Positions 18,085 through 27,383 of a stretch of 64,000 nt of DNA are shown one piece after another. Within the stretch, counting starts at the first letter, position 1. Each line of letters starts with the position of its first letter. Source of the DNA: 66-474 sp035249175 (GTDB taxonomy: Bacteria > Pseudomonadota > Gammaproteobacteria > Xanthomonadales > Rhodanobacteraceae); the NCBI GenBank assembly GCA_035249175.1, contig DATFGT010000038.1, positions 1 to 64,000 of the forward strand, read 5' to 3'. Both the position numbers and the translations under genes were made by a program. The notes beneath the pieces were generated by a model, which worked only from the letters and a program-made list of their open reading frames with translations, was not told where the DNA came from and searched no databases.

Positions 18085-19455
18085 ATGTCGGCTGAAGCCG
18101 CCGAGGCCGCACGCGCGCCTGGCAATGCCGCGCGGGGCGCGGTTGAATTTGCCGCGACCTCGCGCCTGCTTCGGCGCGGCGCATCCGGCGCGCTGCTGGT
18201 GCAGGTGGGTGGCGCGGCTTTCAGCCTGATCGTCAACGTGCTGTTGGCGCGGTTGGTCGGCAAATCGCAATACGGCATCTATGCCTATGCGATGTCATGG
18301 GTAAGCGTGTTGGTGGTGCTGGCATTGCTCGGCCAGAGCAGCAGCGTGGTGCGCTTCGTGCCGGTTTATCTGCATCGCGGCGAATGGGGCGCGCTGCGCG
18401 GATTGCGCCGTGGCGCCAGCGGCATTGTGCTGGCGGGAAGCATCGCGATCATGCTGGCGGGCGCCGCGCTGGTACTCGCGCTGCACGATCGGATGGGCAG
18501 CGCGACGCTGCAGACGATGCTGGCCAGCTTCCTGTTGCTGCCGCTGCTGGCGCAACTCGGACTGAACGGCGGCTTCTTCCGCGGCTACAAGCGGGCCGTA
18601 AGCTCGGGGGCATACAACAGCCTGGTACGTCCGATCTTCTTGATTGCGCTGGTGCTGGTACTTGCCCTGCCGCTGGGCCTGCGGCTGGATGCACCGGGCA
18701 TCATGCTGGCCAATGTCGTCGCGGCGTTGGCGGCGGTGGGATGTTCCGAATGGCACCTGTCGCGCGCGTGGCCGGCTGCGGCGAAGCACATCAAGCCGAG
18801 CTACGATCCGCGGGCCTGGTTCAAGCTGGGCCGCCAGTTGTTCTTGCTGGCGGCGATCGGGATCGTTTCCAATCGCGTGGACGTCCTGATCCTTGGCGGC
18901 TTCGCCGGCGCGGATGAAGTGGGACCGTATTACGCGGCGGTGCGGCTGGCGGCGATCGCGGCGTATGGCCTCACCGCGGTCAACACCATCCTCGCGCCGA
19001 TGATTGCCGAGAGCTACGCAGCCGACGACCACGCGACCATGGCGAGGCTGGTGCATCACGCGGCCAAGCTGACGTTCATCGTCACCGCGGCGGTCGCGAT
19101 CGCGATCGCGGTCGCCGGCTACTGGGTGCTCGGCCTGTTCGGCAAGGGTTTCGCGGAAGCCGCCTACATCCCCCTGCTCATCATCCTTGCCGGCCAGTGC
19201 GTTGCCGCGATGAGCGGCCCCACCGGCTTCCTGATGACGATGACCCGCTACGAGCGCCAGGCATCGTGGTTCATGGCGCTGGCGGCCGCGCTGAACGTGG
19301 GGTTCAGCGTGGCGTTGATTCCGCTGTTCGGACTGATTGGCGCCGCGCTCGCGACCGCCTTCGGGAGCGTGGCATGGAACGTCTCCGGTCTGGCGTTCGT
19401 CCGCTCGCGGCTCGGGGTCAACCCGACCGTCCTGCCACTTGGGGAAAAGCGATGA
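18085..19455 (+). CDS. Oligosaccharide flippase, Wzx-like (polysaccharide transport family)
   Basis: 456 residues from ATG 18085, preceded by GGGGAAGCGGG. The N-terminus is basic and cytoplasmic, followed by 12-14 hydrophobic segments; the first (GALLVQVGGAAFSLIVNVLLA) and the loop VGKSQYGIYAYAMSW are typical of MATE/PST-type flippases. A conserved-looking central part reads NRVDVLILGGFAGADEVGPYYAA. The predicted role is moving undecaprenyl-diphosphate-linked repeat units across the inner membrane. The gene follows wzc after 48 bases, and its stop overlaps the start of the sulfotransferase gene (ATGA). Confidence 0.88.
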   Translation: MSAEAAEAARAPGNAARGAVEFAATSRLLRRGASGALLVQVGGAAFSLIVNVLLARLVGKSQYGIYAYAMSWVSVLVVLALLGQSSSVVRFVPVYLHRGEWGALRGLRRGASGIVLAGSIAIMLAGAALVLALHDRMGSATLQTMLASFLLLPLLAQLGLNGGFFRGYKRAVSSGAYNSLVRPIFLIALVLVLALPLGLRLDAPGIMLANVVAALAAVGCSEWHLSRAWPAAAKHIKPSYDPRAWFKLGRQLFLLAAIGIVSNRVDVLILGGFAGADEVGPYYAAVRLAAIAAYGLTAVNTILAPMIAESYAADDHATMARLVHHAAKLTFIVTAAVAIAIAVAGYWVLGLFGKGFAEAAYIPLLIILAGQCVAAMSGPTGFLMTMTRYERQASWFMALAAALNVGFSVALIPLFGLIGAALATAFGSVAWNVSGLAFVRSRLGVNPTVLPLGEKR

Positions 19456-20360
19456 CCGCGCCGAATTTCATTCTTGCGGGTGCGCCCAAGTGCGGCACCA
19501 CCGCGCTGGCGACTTACCTGCGCGCGCATCCGCGTGTCTTCATGTGCATGCCCAAGGAGCCCGGTTACTTTGCCTCCGACCTTCCGGCGCACCGCTATGT
19601 GTCGACGTGGAACGATTACGAGGCGCTGTTTGCGGGTGCCACGGATGCACACCTCGCGATCGGCGAAGCGTCGATCTTTTACATGTACTCCGACTCGGCC
19701 ATTTCCGAGATTCGCCGCAAGCTGCCGGGTGCACGGCTGCTGGTGATGTTGCGCAATCCGGTCGAGCTCGCGGTTTCGATGCACGCGCAGGCGCTGAGCT
19801 CGCGCGACGAGAACGTGATCGATTTCGCGACCGCTTGGGCGCTGTGCCCAGATCGCCGCGCCGGCAGGCGGGTTCCGCCGCGCGGGCGCGACCACAAGAT
19901 CCTGCTCTACGACACGCTGCCGCTGCTCGGCCTCCAGTTGCAACGACTGCTCGATGTCTTCCCGGAACCGCAGGTGCGCTGGTGGTTCTATGACGACTTC
20001 GCGAAAGACCCCGCGCGGATTTATCGCGAAGTCTTGTCCTTCCTCGAAGTTGCATTCGACGGCCGCGAGGAGTTTCCGCCCGTCAATCAGCGCAAGCACG
20101 CCCGCTCGCAGGCATTGGCGCAGTTCACGCAGAAGACGCCCAAGCCGCTGGTCCGCGCCGCGATGTACGTCAAGCAGCGCGCCGGCATCGATCGACTGGG
20201 GGTTCTCAATGCGCTGCGCAGCGTCAACTTCGTGCCTGGCAAGCAGGCCGTCGCGCCCTCCCTGCTGGATGAAATGCGGGCGCATTTCACGCCGGACATC
20301 CGGCTGCTGGAATCGATTACCGGAAAGAACCTGTCCCACTGGCGGGGTGCCGCCGCATGA
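19452..20360 (+). CDS. PAPS-dependent sulfotransferase family protein
   Basis: 302 residues. The start at 19452 overlaps the wzx stop by ATGA; the longer ORF upstream is not coding. The 5'-phosphosulfate-binding loop is FILAGAPKCGTTALATYL (residues 5-22) and the 3'-phosphate-binding region is MLRNPVELAVSMHAQ. WFYDDFAKDP and the C-terminal FTPDIRLLESITGKNLSHW match the heparan-sulfate-type sulfotransferase fold. The enzyme would transfer sulfate from PAPS to a sugar of the repeat unit or to another glycan in the cytoplasm. Sulfotransferases are uncommon in bacterial exopolysaccharide operons. No PAPS synthesis gene is in the window. Confidence 0.85.
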   Translation: MTAPNFILAGAPKCGTTALATYLRAHPRVFMCMPKEPGYFASDLPAHRYVSTWNDYEALFAGATDAHLAIGEASIFYMYSDSAISEIRRKLPGARLLVMLRNPVELAVSMHAQALSSRDENVIDFATAWALCPDRRAGRRVPPRGRDHKILLYDTLPLLGLQLQRLLDVFPEPQVRWWFYDDFAKDPARIYREVLSFLEVAFDGREEFPPVNQRKHARSQALAQFTQKTPKPLVRAAMYVKQRAGIDRLGVLNALRSVNFVPGKQAVAPSLLDEMRAHFTPDIRLLESITGKNLSHWRGAAA

Positions 20361-21520
20361 AACTGGTGCTGGTCATTCCTTCGTTGGGCGGCGGGGGCGC
20401 GGAACGCGTGATGACCGCGCTTGCCAATGCCTGGGTGAACAGTGGCCATGAAGTGACGCTGGTCACGCTGGCCACCGGTCGCGGCGACAAGTATCCGCTG
20501 GACGCGATAGTCCGCCGCGTCGCGTTGGGCGTGACGGGTCGCTCGTCGAATGCCGTGGATGCGATCGGCCACAACCTGATGCGGGTTCGCGCCCTGCGGC
20601 GTGAAATCAACCTGGTCCACCCCGACGTGGTGATCAGCTTCATCACGCGCACCAATATCCTGGTGCTGCTCGCGGCCGGGAAAACGCGTGCGCGCGTGAT
20701 CGTTTCCGAACGCAGTGCGCCCGGCCCACACTGGGTGGGCGGCGTCTGGCGTGCGCTCGGGCGTCCGTTGTACCGACGCGCCGCCGCCGTGGTGGCGCAG
20801 ACCCGTCGCTGCGCCAACCAGTTGGAAGCGATCCTCGGCTGCGCGGTGGAGGTCATTCCCAATCCGGTCGCGCCTGGGTTCGGTGGCGCGCCCGATGCGG
20901 AGCTGTCGGCATCGGCACCACGGTACTCACGGAACCGCGGCGGCAAGACCGTGCTGGCCGTGGGTCGGCTGGTGCCGAAGAAAGGATTCGACCTGCTGAT
21001 CGCCGCATTCGCAAACGTCGCGGAACGCCACCCGGATTGGAACCTCGAGATTGTCGGCGAAGGCCGGATGCGCAACGCCCTGACCCGCTCCGTCGCCGCA
21101 CACGGGCTTGTCGATCGCATCACCCTGCCGGGTTTCGACAAACACGTGCGTGGGGCGATGCGACGCGCCGACATGTTCGTGCTGCCATCGCTGGTGGAAG
21201 GATTTCCGAACGCGTTGCTGGAGGCGATGGCGGAAGGCATGGCGTGCGTGAGCTTCGATTGTGAAACCGGCCCGCGTGAACTGATCACGCACGGCGAAAA
21301 CGGCTGGCTGGTGCCGACGGGCGACATCCGCAGTCTCACGGTGGCGCTCGAAACCTTGATGCAGGACGATGCGCTGCGGGCGGAACTCGGCGCGCGCGCG
21401 CGCGAAGTGTGCGACCTGTATTCGATGGCCGAAGTCATCGGCAAATGGAATGCGTTGCTGTCCGTGGTCACGGCGGCACGCAGCGATCGGCCAGCGGCGG
21501 CGGCGGGGCAAGCGGGATGA
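20357..21520 (+). CDS. Glycosyltransferase family 4
   Basis: 387 residues, starting on an ATGA overlap with the sulfotransferase stop. N-terminal GT-B domain begins with LVIPSLGGGGAERVMTALA, the acceptor-side glycine loop. The C-terminal domain has the donor-binding motifs VLAVGRLVPKKGFDLLI, LEIVGEGRMR and the EX7E-like segment SLVEGFPNALLEAMAEGMA. Members are retaining nucleotide-sugar glycosyltransferases acting at the cytoplasmic face of the membrane on lipid-linked sugars. Donor and linkage cannot be read from the sequence. An alternating GC run in the 3' part (21391-21404) sits in Ala/Arg codons and leaves the frame intact. Confidence 0.9.
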   Translation: MKLVLVIPSLGGGGAERVMTALANAWVNSGHEVTLVTLATGRGDKYPLDAIVRRVALGVTGRSSNAVDAIGHNLMRVRALRREINLVHPDVVISFITRTNILVLLAAGKTRARVIVSERSAPGPHWVGGVWRALGRPLYRRAAAVVAQTRRCANQLEAILGCAVEVIPNPVAPGFGGAPDAELSASAPRYSRNRGGKTVLAVGRLVPKKGFDLLIAAFANVAERHPDWNLEIVGEGRMRNALTRSVAAHGLVDRITLPGFDKHVRGAMRRADMFVLPSLVEGFPNALLEAMAEGMACVSFDCETGPRELITHGENGWLVPTGDIRSLTVALETLMQDDALRAELGARAREVCDLYSMAEVIGKWNALLSVVTAARSDRPAAAAGQAG

Positions 21521-22743
21521 GCGTGTCCGGCTCCAATGTCGTCACGGAAATGCGCAGCGTCGTGGCTGACGTGATGATGGACGCGGGCCAACGCAATCCG
21601 CGCGTCCTGTTCCTGATCCGTTCGTTCGGACGCGGCGGCGCGCAGCGGCAATTGGTGGCGCTGGCGACGGCGCTGCGACGGGCCGGATGGGATGTTTCCG
21701 CCGCGTGTTTTTACGCGGGCGATGCCTTCCAGCACGAGCTGGAACGGGCGGGCGTGCCGGTGATCGACCTGCGCAAGCGCGGACGCCGGGACATCGCGGG
21801 GTTCCTGTGGCGGCTCTGGCGCACGTACCGCGCGACCGATGCGGATATCGTCCATGGCTATCTCACGGTCGGCAACCTGCTGGCGCTGCTGGCGAAGCTG
21901 GCGCACCACCGCACACGCGTCGTGTGGGGCGTGCGCTCGGCCTACATGGATCGCGCCCGCTACGACTGGATGTCGCGCCTGACCTTTCGCATCAGTTGCA
22001 CGCTCGCCCACATGGCCGATCTCGTGATCGTCAATTCCGATGCCGGCGCGGCGCATCACGCGGCGCTCGGTTACCCGCGCGCGCGGATGCGGGTGATTCC
22101 GAACGGCATCGACACCCAACGCTTTCGTTTCGACGCCGAAGCGCGGGCACGGCTGCGCGGCGAATGGCAGATTCCGGACGACGCCCTGCTGGTCGGTCTG
22201 GTTGGTCGTCTCGATTGGATGAAGGATCATCCGACGTTCCTGAAAGCTGCCGCGCGCCTTGCGGTGCGCGATGTGCGCTGGCATTTCGTGTGCGTCGGCG
22301 AAGGCATGCCCGGATACGCGGCGATGCTCGAGTCGCAAGCCGATGCTTGGGGCCTGGGCGGGCGCCTCGTCTGGGCGGGACCGCGCGGCGACATGCCGGC
22401 GGTCTACAGCGCGCTGGATGTGCTCGCGTCGACGTCCTATGGCGAAAGCTTTCCCAACGCGATCGCCGAGGCCATGGCCTGCGGACGGCCTTGCGTCGTG
22501 ACAGACGTCGGCGATTCCGCGCGCATCGTCGGCACGTACGGCGCGGTGGTCGAGGCACGCAACCCGGACGCCTTTGCCGCGGCGCTCGAAGGCCTGCTGC
22601 CGGTGCTGACCCATGCGAGCGCGGCGCGCGCGGTGCAGCAGGCCGCGCGCGCGCGTATCGTCGAATCGTATTCGCTGGAAACGCTGCTGGGAAATTCCCG
22701 CGCTGCGCTGAAGGCGGTTTGCGCCGGCCGCAGGACCGCCTGA
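21517..22743 (+). CDS. Glycosyltransferase family 4
   Basis: 408 residues from ATG 21517, which overlaps the previous stop by ATGA. A second ATG at codon 12 (21550) would remove a poorly conserved extension. The GT-B signature starts at VLFLIRSFGRGGAQRQLVAL, about residue 30. The donor domain contains VRVIPNGIDTQRF-like spacing (MRVIPNGIDTQRF), VGLVGRLDWMKDHPTFLKAA, FVCVGEGMPGY and the EX7E region YGESFPNAIAEAMACGRPCV. It most resembles the GT4 enzyme encoded at 24074 in the operon (same DVGD segment), so the two may share a donor type or ancestry. Confidence 0.9.
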   Translation: MSVSGSNVVTEMRSVVADVMMDAGQRNPRVLFLIRSFGRGGAQRQLVALATALRRAGWDVSAACFYAGDAFQHELERAGVPVIDLRKRGRRDIAGFLWRLWRTYRATDADIVHGYLTVGNLLALLAKLAHHRTRVVWGVRSAYMDRARYDWMSRLTFRISCTLAHMADLVIVNSDAGAAHHAALGYPRARMRVIPNGIDTQRFRFDAEARARLRGEWQIPDDALLVGLVGRLDWMKDHPTFLKAAARLAVRDVRWHFVCVGEGMPGYAAMLESQADAWGLGGRLVWAGPRGDMPAVYSALDVLASTSYGESFPNAIAEAMACGRPCVVTDVGDSARIVGTYGAVVEARNPDAFAAALEGLLPVLTHASAARAVQQAARARIVESYSLETLLGNSRAALKAVCAGRRTA

Positions 22744-22748
22744 CTGCC

Positions 22749-23957
22749 ATGCAACCTTTTCCGATCAGCCAACTCATCTGGCCGGCCATCGCGATCCTCG
22801 TGCTCGGATTCCTGGTGTCGCTCGCCTTCACCCGGCGTGCCGGCCTCAGCCTGTTCGTGGCGGCGTTGAAGTCGGGATTGTTCCTGGTCTATTTCGGGTT
22901 CATCTTCGACGGCACCTACACGTTCCTCGACGACTGGAAATACCTGCGCTTCGGCAAGGAACTGGTGCAGAACGGCGTCGGCATCTTCAACCTGATGCAC
23001 AACTACGACTACGTGCGCAGCACCGTCAAGAGCGCAAACCTTTTCTACTACGTGTACAACGCTTCCGCGTTGGTGATTTTTGGTCAAGGCTATTTCGCAC
23101 CGGTGGCCATGAACGTCATCCTGACCTTCATCGCCGCCGGACTGCTGATGAAGGCGGCGCGGCTCGGTCTGGGCATGAGCCGCCGCAGCAGCATCGGGCT
23201 GTTCGTGTTCCTGGTGCTCAGCCCTTCGCTGCTCGCGTGGTCCACCGTGGCCAACCTGAAGGACATCCTGGTCGCCACTGGCACGGCGGGCGTGGTCTAC
23301 GCCGTGGCGCTGGTCGAAACCGGAAAGATCAAGCGCGCCGTCGTGGTCACGATCATCTGCGGCCTGGTGCTGGCGCTCACGCGTTTCTATGTGCCGTTGA
23401 TGCTGGGCGCGGCGTTCGGCATCGGCCTGCTCGCGTCGCGGCGCGGACGGCGCAGCCCGTGGTTGTGGATGGGGGCGCTCCTCGCACTGGCCGTCGTCGT
23501 CCACGAACTCGGCCACGGCAGCATCAGCGGCGCGCTGCACCAACTCCGCTCGCGCCTCTCCGATCCGGTGATCGGCGTCGCGCGTTTCATCGTCACGCCG
23601 ATTCCTTTCCACACCCAGCCGCAGTACGCGTTTCTCAACCTGCCCCAGTTGTTCTTCTGGGCGCTGCTGCCGTTGCAGGTTTACGGGATGTTCGCGGTGT
23701 GGCGAACGAAGAAGATGACGGCGCGCTTCGTGATCATTTATTTCCTGCTGATGACGCTGCTGTACGGTGCGTTTCCGACGTTGCAGGGGCCGCGCCATCG
23801 CATCCAGATCGATGGCCTGATCGTGATTTTCCAGTACATGGGGATTCTCGCGCTGCTGCGGGGGCGCTTCAGGAAAAAACACCGCTACTTCCTCGCGAGG
23901 GTGCGCCCGATGCACACGGACCATGTGATGCACGAAGGCACTTTTCCCGCGGCCTGA
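22749..23957 (+). CDS. Polytopic membrane protein, candidate Wzy polymerase
   Basis: 402 residues from ATG 22749, 5 bases after the previous stop. About ten to eleven hydrophobic segments, starting with LIWPAIAILVLGFLVSLAF. A large extracytoplasmic loop (about residues 55-105) has charged and aromatic residues (TFLDDWKYLRFGKELV, MHNYDYVRSTVKSANLFYYV), and LTRFYVPLMLG and GPRHRIQIDGL lie near later helices. This shape, the position inside a wzx/wzc operon and the lack of any other polymerase make it the Wzy candidate. Wzy proteins share almost no sequence, and a membrane glycosyltransferase of GT-C type remains possible. Confidence 0.55.
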   Translation: MQPFPISQLIWPAIAILVLGFLVSLAFTRRAGLSLFVAALKSGLFLVYFGFIFDGTYTFLDDWKYLRFGKELVQNGVGIFNLMHNYDYVRSTVKSANLFYYVYNASALVIFGQGYFAPVAMNVILTFIAAGLLMKAARLGLGMSRRSSIGLFVFLVLSPSLLAWSTVANLKDILVATGTAGVVYAVALVETGKIKRAVVVTIICGLVLALTRFYVPLMLGAAFGIGLLASRRGRRSPWLWMGALLALAVVVHELGHGSISGALHQLRSRLSDPVIGVARFIVTPIPFHTQPQYAFLNLPQLFFWALLPLQVYGMFAVWRTKKMTARFVIIYFLLMTLLYGAFPTLQGPRHRIQIDGLIVIFQYMGILALLRGRFRKKHRYFLARVRPMHTDHVMHEGTFPAA

Positions 23958-23966
23958 GAGGAATCG

Positions 23967-24077
23967 ATGACGATGCCACACGACAACGCCCGTCGTTGCT
24001 TCGGCAATCCATTCGAAGCGACAACCCGGGTTCGCGGCGCATTCGTCAGCGAGCACGGATGGAACATGCTGGCATGA
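23967..24077 (+). CDS. Small ORF (36 codons) coupled to the next glycosyltransferase
   Basis: ATG 23967 is preceded by GAGAGG at 5-base spacing and lies 9 bases after the stop of the membrane protein. The frame runs to a TGA at 24075-24077 whose ATGA provides the start of the following glycosyltransferase, the same overlap used throughout this operon. The product is basic, with one cysteine (MTMPHDNARRCFGNPFE...), no membrane segment and no recognisable domain. It may be a real microprotein, a leader peptide for coupling, or a decayed gene remnant. If the glycosyltransferase starts at ATG 24059, the two would overlap further. Confidence 0.4.
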   Translation: MTMPHDNARRCFGNPFEATTRVRGAFVSEHGWNMLA

Positions 24078-25213
24078 AGATCTGCCACATCATTACGGGA
24101 CTCGGCACCGGCGGCGCGCAGGCGGCACTGCACCGGCTCGTGCAAACGCTGCGGCCGCCGGAATTCCAGCACGTGGTGATTGCGCTGGGCTCGGAAGGCA
24201 GCATGAGTGCGATCGTCGCGGAATCGGCCGAATTGCATCACCTTGGCATGCATCCCGGTCGATTGCTGCCGCACGAAGTGTTGCGTCTGCGGCGCATGCT
24301 GCGCCTGGGCCAATACGACGTGATCCAGAGTTGGATGTACCACGCCAACCTGATGGCCGCGATGGCCGGTTGGGGCCACGCCGTGCCGGTCGTCTGGAAC
24401 ATCCGCCACTCCGTGCATGCGCTGGCGCTCGAAAAACGCGCCACGCGCTGGGTGATCGGGGCAGGCGCGCGGCTTTCGCGCCGGCCCGCGCGGATCATCT
24501 TCAATGCAGCCGTGAGCCGTGCACAGCACGTCGCGCTCGGTTATGACGGTTCCCGTTCGGTGGTGATCCCGAACGGCTTCGACACCGCGGCGTTCGCGCC
24601 GCGTCCAGCCGAACGCGCGCGGGTGCGCGCCGAACTCGACATTGCGCCGGACGCGCTCGCGGTCGGGCTGGTGGCGCGCGTGCATCCCATGAAGGACCAC
24701 GGCAACTTCCTGCGCGCCGCGAAGCGGCTCACCGAAACATGTCCGCGCTCCGTGTTCGTGATGGTGGGCGAAGGCGCCGACGCGCAGAACCGCGAACTGC
24801 GCGCGTTGATCGACGAACTGGGCTTGCGCGAACGCGTGCGGCTGTGCGGCCGCCGCGCTGATGTTGCGGCGATCGACAATGCGCTGGACATTGGTGCTTC
24901 TTCCTCCGCATGGGGTGAGGCATTTCCCAATGCCACCGCGGAAGCGATGGCGTGCGGCGTGCCGTGCGTGGTGACGGATGTCGGCGATGCGGCGGCGATC
25001 GTGGACGACACGGGGATCGTCGTACCGCCGCGCGATGCCGCGGCGCTGGGCGATGCGTGGGCGAAGCTGGCCGCGCTGGACGCGGACGGGCGGCGCGCAA
25101 TCGGCTTGCGCGCGCGGCGGCGCGTGATCGACCACTACGCCATCGACGCTGGCGCGCGCAGATATGCCGACCTGTACGAGCAAGTCACGAGGACGTCATG
25201 CGCAGCCCGCTGA
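24074..25213 (+). CDS. Glycosyltransferase family 4
   Basis: 379 residues from ATG 24074; ATG 24059 is an in-frame alternative and neither has a strong ribosome site. The N-terminal motif ICHIITGLGTGGAQAALHRL gives the GT4 acceptor loop. The donor domain has VIPNGFDTAAFAPR, VGLVARVHPMKDHGNFLRAA, FVMVGEGADAQN and the EX7E-like SAWGEAFPNATAEAMACGVP followed by VTDVGDAA. It is expected to add one sugar of the repeat unit on the cytoplasmic side. It is translationally linked to the 36-codon ORF and followed by a 157-base gap before asnB, in which no gene was seen. Confidence 0.9.
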   Translation: MKICHIITGLGTGGAQAALHRLVQTLRPPEFQHVVIALGSEGSMSAIVAESAELHHLGMHPGRLLPHEVLRLRRMLRLGQYDVIQSWMYHANLMAAMAGWGHAVPVVWNIRHSVHALALEKRATRWVIGAGARLSRRPARIIFNAAVSRAQHVALGYDGSRSVVIPNGFDTAAFAPRPAERARVRAELDIAPDALAVGLVARVHPMKDHGNFLRAAKRLTETCPRSVFVMVGEGADAQNRELRALIDELGLRERVRLCGRRADVAAIDNALDIGASSSAWGEAFPNATAEAMACGVPCVVTDVGDAAAIVDDTGIVVPPRDAAALGDAWAKLAALDADGRRAIGLRARRRVIDHYAIDAGARRYADLYEQVTRTSCAAR

Positions 25214-25370
25214 GACCCAATCGCGCCATCTGGCCGGCCGCTTTGCGCAAGCTGCAGCACGGCGTGAGTGGGTGCAGGGTCGGGCATCCGCGATTTGGTC
25301 GCAGGTTCGCGATGGACACTGACGCTGAAATGGGCACGCGTGCGCCCGCGGACGAAAGGAGAAATACATC

Positions 25371-27383
25371 GTGTGCGGAATAACCGGCTTCTGGGACAGC
25401 GCCCATCAATTGCGCACGGATGATGCCGCCGCCGTGCTGCGATGCATGACGCATGCGATTCGCCATCGCGGACCGGACGATGAAGGCTATTTCCAGGACG
25501 CGGCTGCCGGCATTGCGCTGGGGCATCGCCGCCTGTCGGTGATCGACCTGTCACCGGAAGGCCACCAGCCGATGATTTCGGCCAGCGGCCGTTTCGTGAT
25601 GGTCTACAACGGCGAGGTTTACAACCACCGGTCGCTGCGCCAGGAACTTGCCAAGGCCGGCGCGGCGTTCCGCGGACATTCCGACACCGAAGCGATGCTG
25701 GCCGCGATCGAGTACTGGGGCCTCGACGCAGCGTTGCAGCGTTTCATCGGCATGTTCGCCTTCGCGCTGTGGGATCGCCGTGAACACACGCTGTCGCTGG
25801 TCCGCGATCGGCTCGGCATCAAGCCGCTGTATTACGGCTGGGTGGGCCGGCGCTTCGTGTTCGCATCGGAACTGAAAGCCGTGACGGCGATGCCGGGCTT
25901 CGACAATGCGATCGACCGCGATGCGCTGTGCCTGCTGCTGCGCCACAACTACATCGCCGCGCCTCACTCGATTTACCGTGGCCTGCGCAAACTTGAACCC
26001 GGCACGGTGCTCACGCTCGGCACGGCGGACATGAGCCGGGCGTCCGCAGACGCAGCCGCGCTGAGCGCGAACACGCGCGCGTTCTGGTCGGCGCGCGATG
26101 TCGCGGCGGCGGGTTTGGCCGATCGCTTGCGCTTGTCCGATCGCGAAGCCGTCGATGAACTCGATCGCCTGTTGCGCGATGCAGTGGCGCTGCGGATGGA
26201 AGCGGACGTCCCGCTGGGCGCGTTTCTTTCCGGCGGGATCGATTCGTCGCTGGTGGTCGCCTTGATGCAGGCGCAATCCCGGCGCCCGGTGCAGACCTTT
26301 TCCATCGGCTTCCGCGAAAAGGGTTATGACGAGGCGATGCATGCCCGCGCGGTCGCGAAACACCTCGGCACCGACCACCACGAGTTGTACGTCACCGCGC
26401 AGGATGCGCTGGACGTCGTGCCCAGGCTGCCCGGAATGTTCGATGAGCCTTTTTCCGATTCGTCGCAGATCCCGACCTTCCTGGTGGCGCAGATGGCGCG
26501 CCGCAACGTCACGGTCAGTCTTTCCGGCGACGGCGGCGATGAATTGTTCGGCGGCTATCGACGCTACTTCGCGGGCCGGAAGATCGAGCGTGCGCTGGGC
26601 GGCATGCCGCTTGCCCTCCAACACGGAGCGGCGCGCTCGCTGTCGCGCCGCCCCGGCTTCTATGAATCCATGCTCGCGGGCGCCAATGCCTGCCTGCCGT
26701 CACGATTGAAGATGCGCCGGCCGCGCGCGAAGGTCGCGGTGCTGGCGCGCATGCTGGAGGCCGGCTCGCAGGATGAACGCTACCGGCTGATGATGTCGCA
26801 CAACCGGCACCCGATGGAAGTGGTGCTGAAAGCCAGTGAACCTCCGTGGTTGATCGGCAATCCGGTGAATGCCTTGCATGCCGGTGGAGTCATCGAGCGC
26901 ATGATGTTCAACGACCTGGTCACGTATTTGCCGGGCGACATTCTTGCCAAGGTCGATCGCGCCAGCATGGGAGTGAGCCTGGAAGCGCGGGTGCCGCTGC
27001 TGGATCATCGGGTCGTGGAGTTTTCCTGGCGCGTGCCCATCGAGCAAAAGGTGCGCAACGGCAGGGGTAAATGGCTGTTGCGGCAAGTGCTGGACCGGTA
27101 CGTGCCGCGGCGCTTGATGGAGCGCCCCAAGCAGGGGTTCGGCGTGCCCATCGGTGCATGGTTGCGCGGCCCCCTGCGCGATTGGGCGGAAACACTGCTG
27201 GACGAGCGGCGACTGCGCGAAGAAGGCTATTTCGAACCCGGGCATGTCCGGCAACTGCTGGACAGCCATCTTTCCGGCAATGCGAACGAAGGCGCGCGGC
27301 TGTGGGACGTGCTGATGTTCCAGGCATGGCTCGCGGAAGCCGCGCGCAACCGGATGCCGGTGCGCGATGTGGTGGCGGCATGA
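25371..27383 (+). CDS. asnB: Asparagine synthase family amidotransferase (glutamine-hydrolysing)
   Basis: 670 residues from GTG 25371, with AAAGGAG 9 bases upstream. The start is fixed by the mature N-terminus MCGITGFWD, whose Cys2 is the glutaminase nucleophile. The class-II glutamine amidotransferase domain (1-230) has RHRGPDDEG and MVYNGEVYNHRSL. The synthetase domain has the ATP-pyrophosphatase loop FLSGGIDSSLV and GDGGDELFGGY. In exopolysaccharide clusters such proteins are usually thought to amidate a sugar carboxylate (uronamide) rather than make asparagine. Its location among glycosyltransferases supports that but does not prove it. The stop overlaps the kinase-like gene (ATGA). Confidence 0.88.
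   Translation: MCGITGFWDSAHQLRTDDAAAVLRCMTHAIRHRGPDDEGYFQDAAAGIALGHRRLSVIDLSPEGHQPMISASGRFVMVYNGEVYNHRSLRQELAKAGAAFRGHSDTEAMLAAIEYWGLDAALQRFIGMFAFALWDRREHTLSLVRDRLGIKPLYYGWVGRRFVFASELKAVTAMPGFDNAIDRDALCLLLRHNYIAAPHSIYRGLRKLEPGTVLTLGTADMSRASADAAALSANTRAFWSARDVAAAGLADRLRLSDREAVDELDRLLRDAVALRMEADVPLGAFLSGGIDSSLVVALMQAQSRRPVQTFSIGFREKGYDEAMHARAVAKHLGTDHHELYVTAQDALDVVPRLPGMFDEPFSDSSQIPTFLVAQMARRNVTVSLSGDGGDELFGGYRRYFAGRKIERALGGMPLALQHGAARSLSRRPGFYESMLAGANACLPSRLKMRRPRAKVAVLARMLEAGSQDERYRLMMSHNRHPMEVVLKASEPPWLIGNPVNALHAGGVIERMMFNDLVTYLPGDILAKVDRASMGVSLEARVPLLDHRVVEFSWRVPIEQKVRNGRGKWLLRQVLDRYVPRRLMERPKQGFGVPIGAWLRGPLRDWAETLLDERRLREEGYFEPGHVRQLLDSHLSGNANEGARLWDVLMFQAWLAEAARNRMPVRDVVAA

Noticed and set aside
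21391..21404. Alternating GC run in a glycosyltransferase gene as a possible phase-variation tract
   Set aside because: Seven CG units are common in this base composition, and the frame is intact with normal motifs on both sides. No evidence of slippage.
25214..25370. 157-base gap before asnB as a possible hidden gene or RNA element
   Set aside because: No frame with a ribosome site and no convincing hairpin was found, only the ribosome site of asnB.
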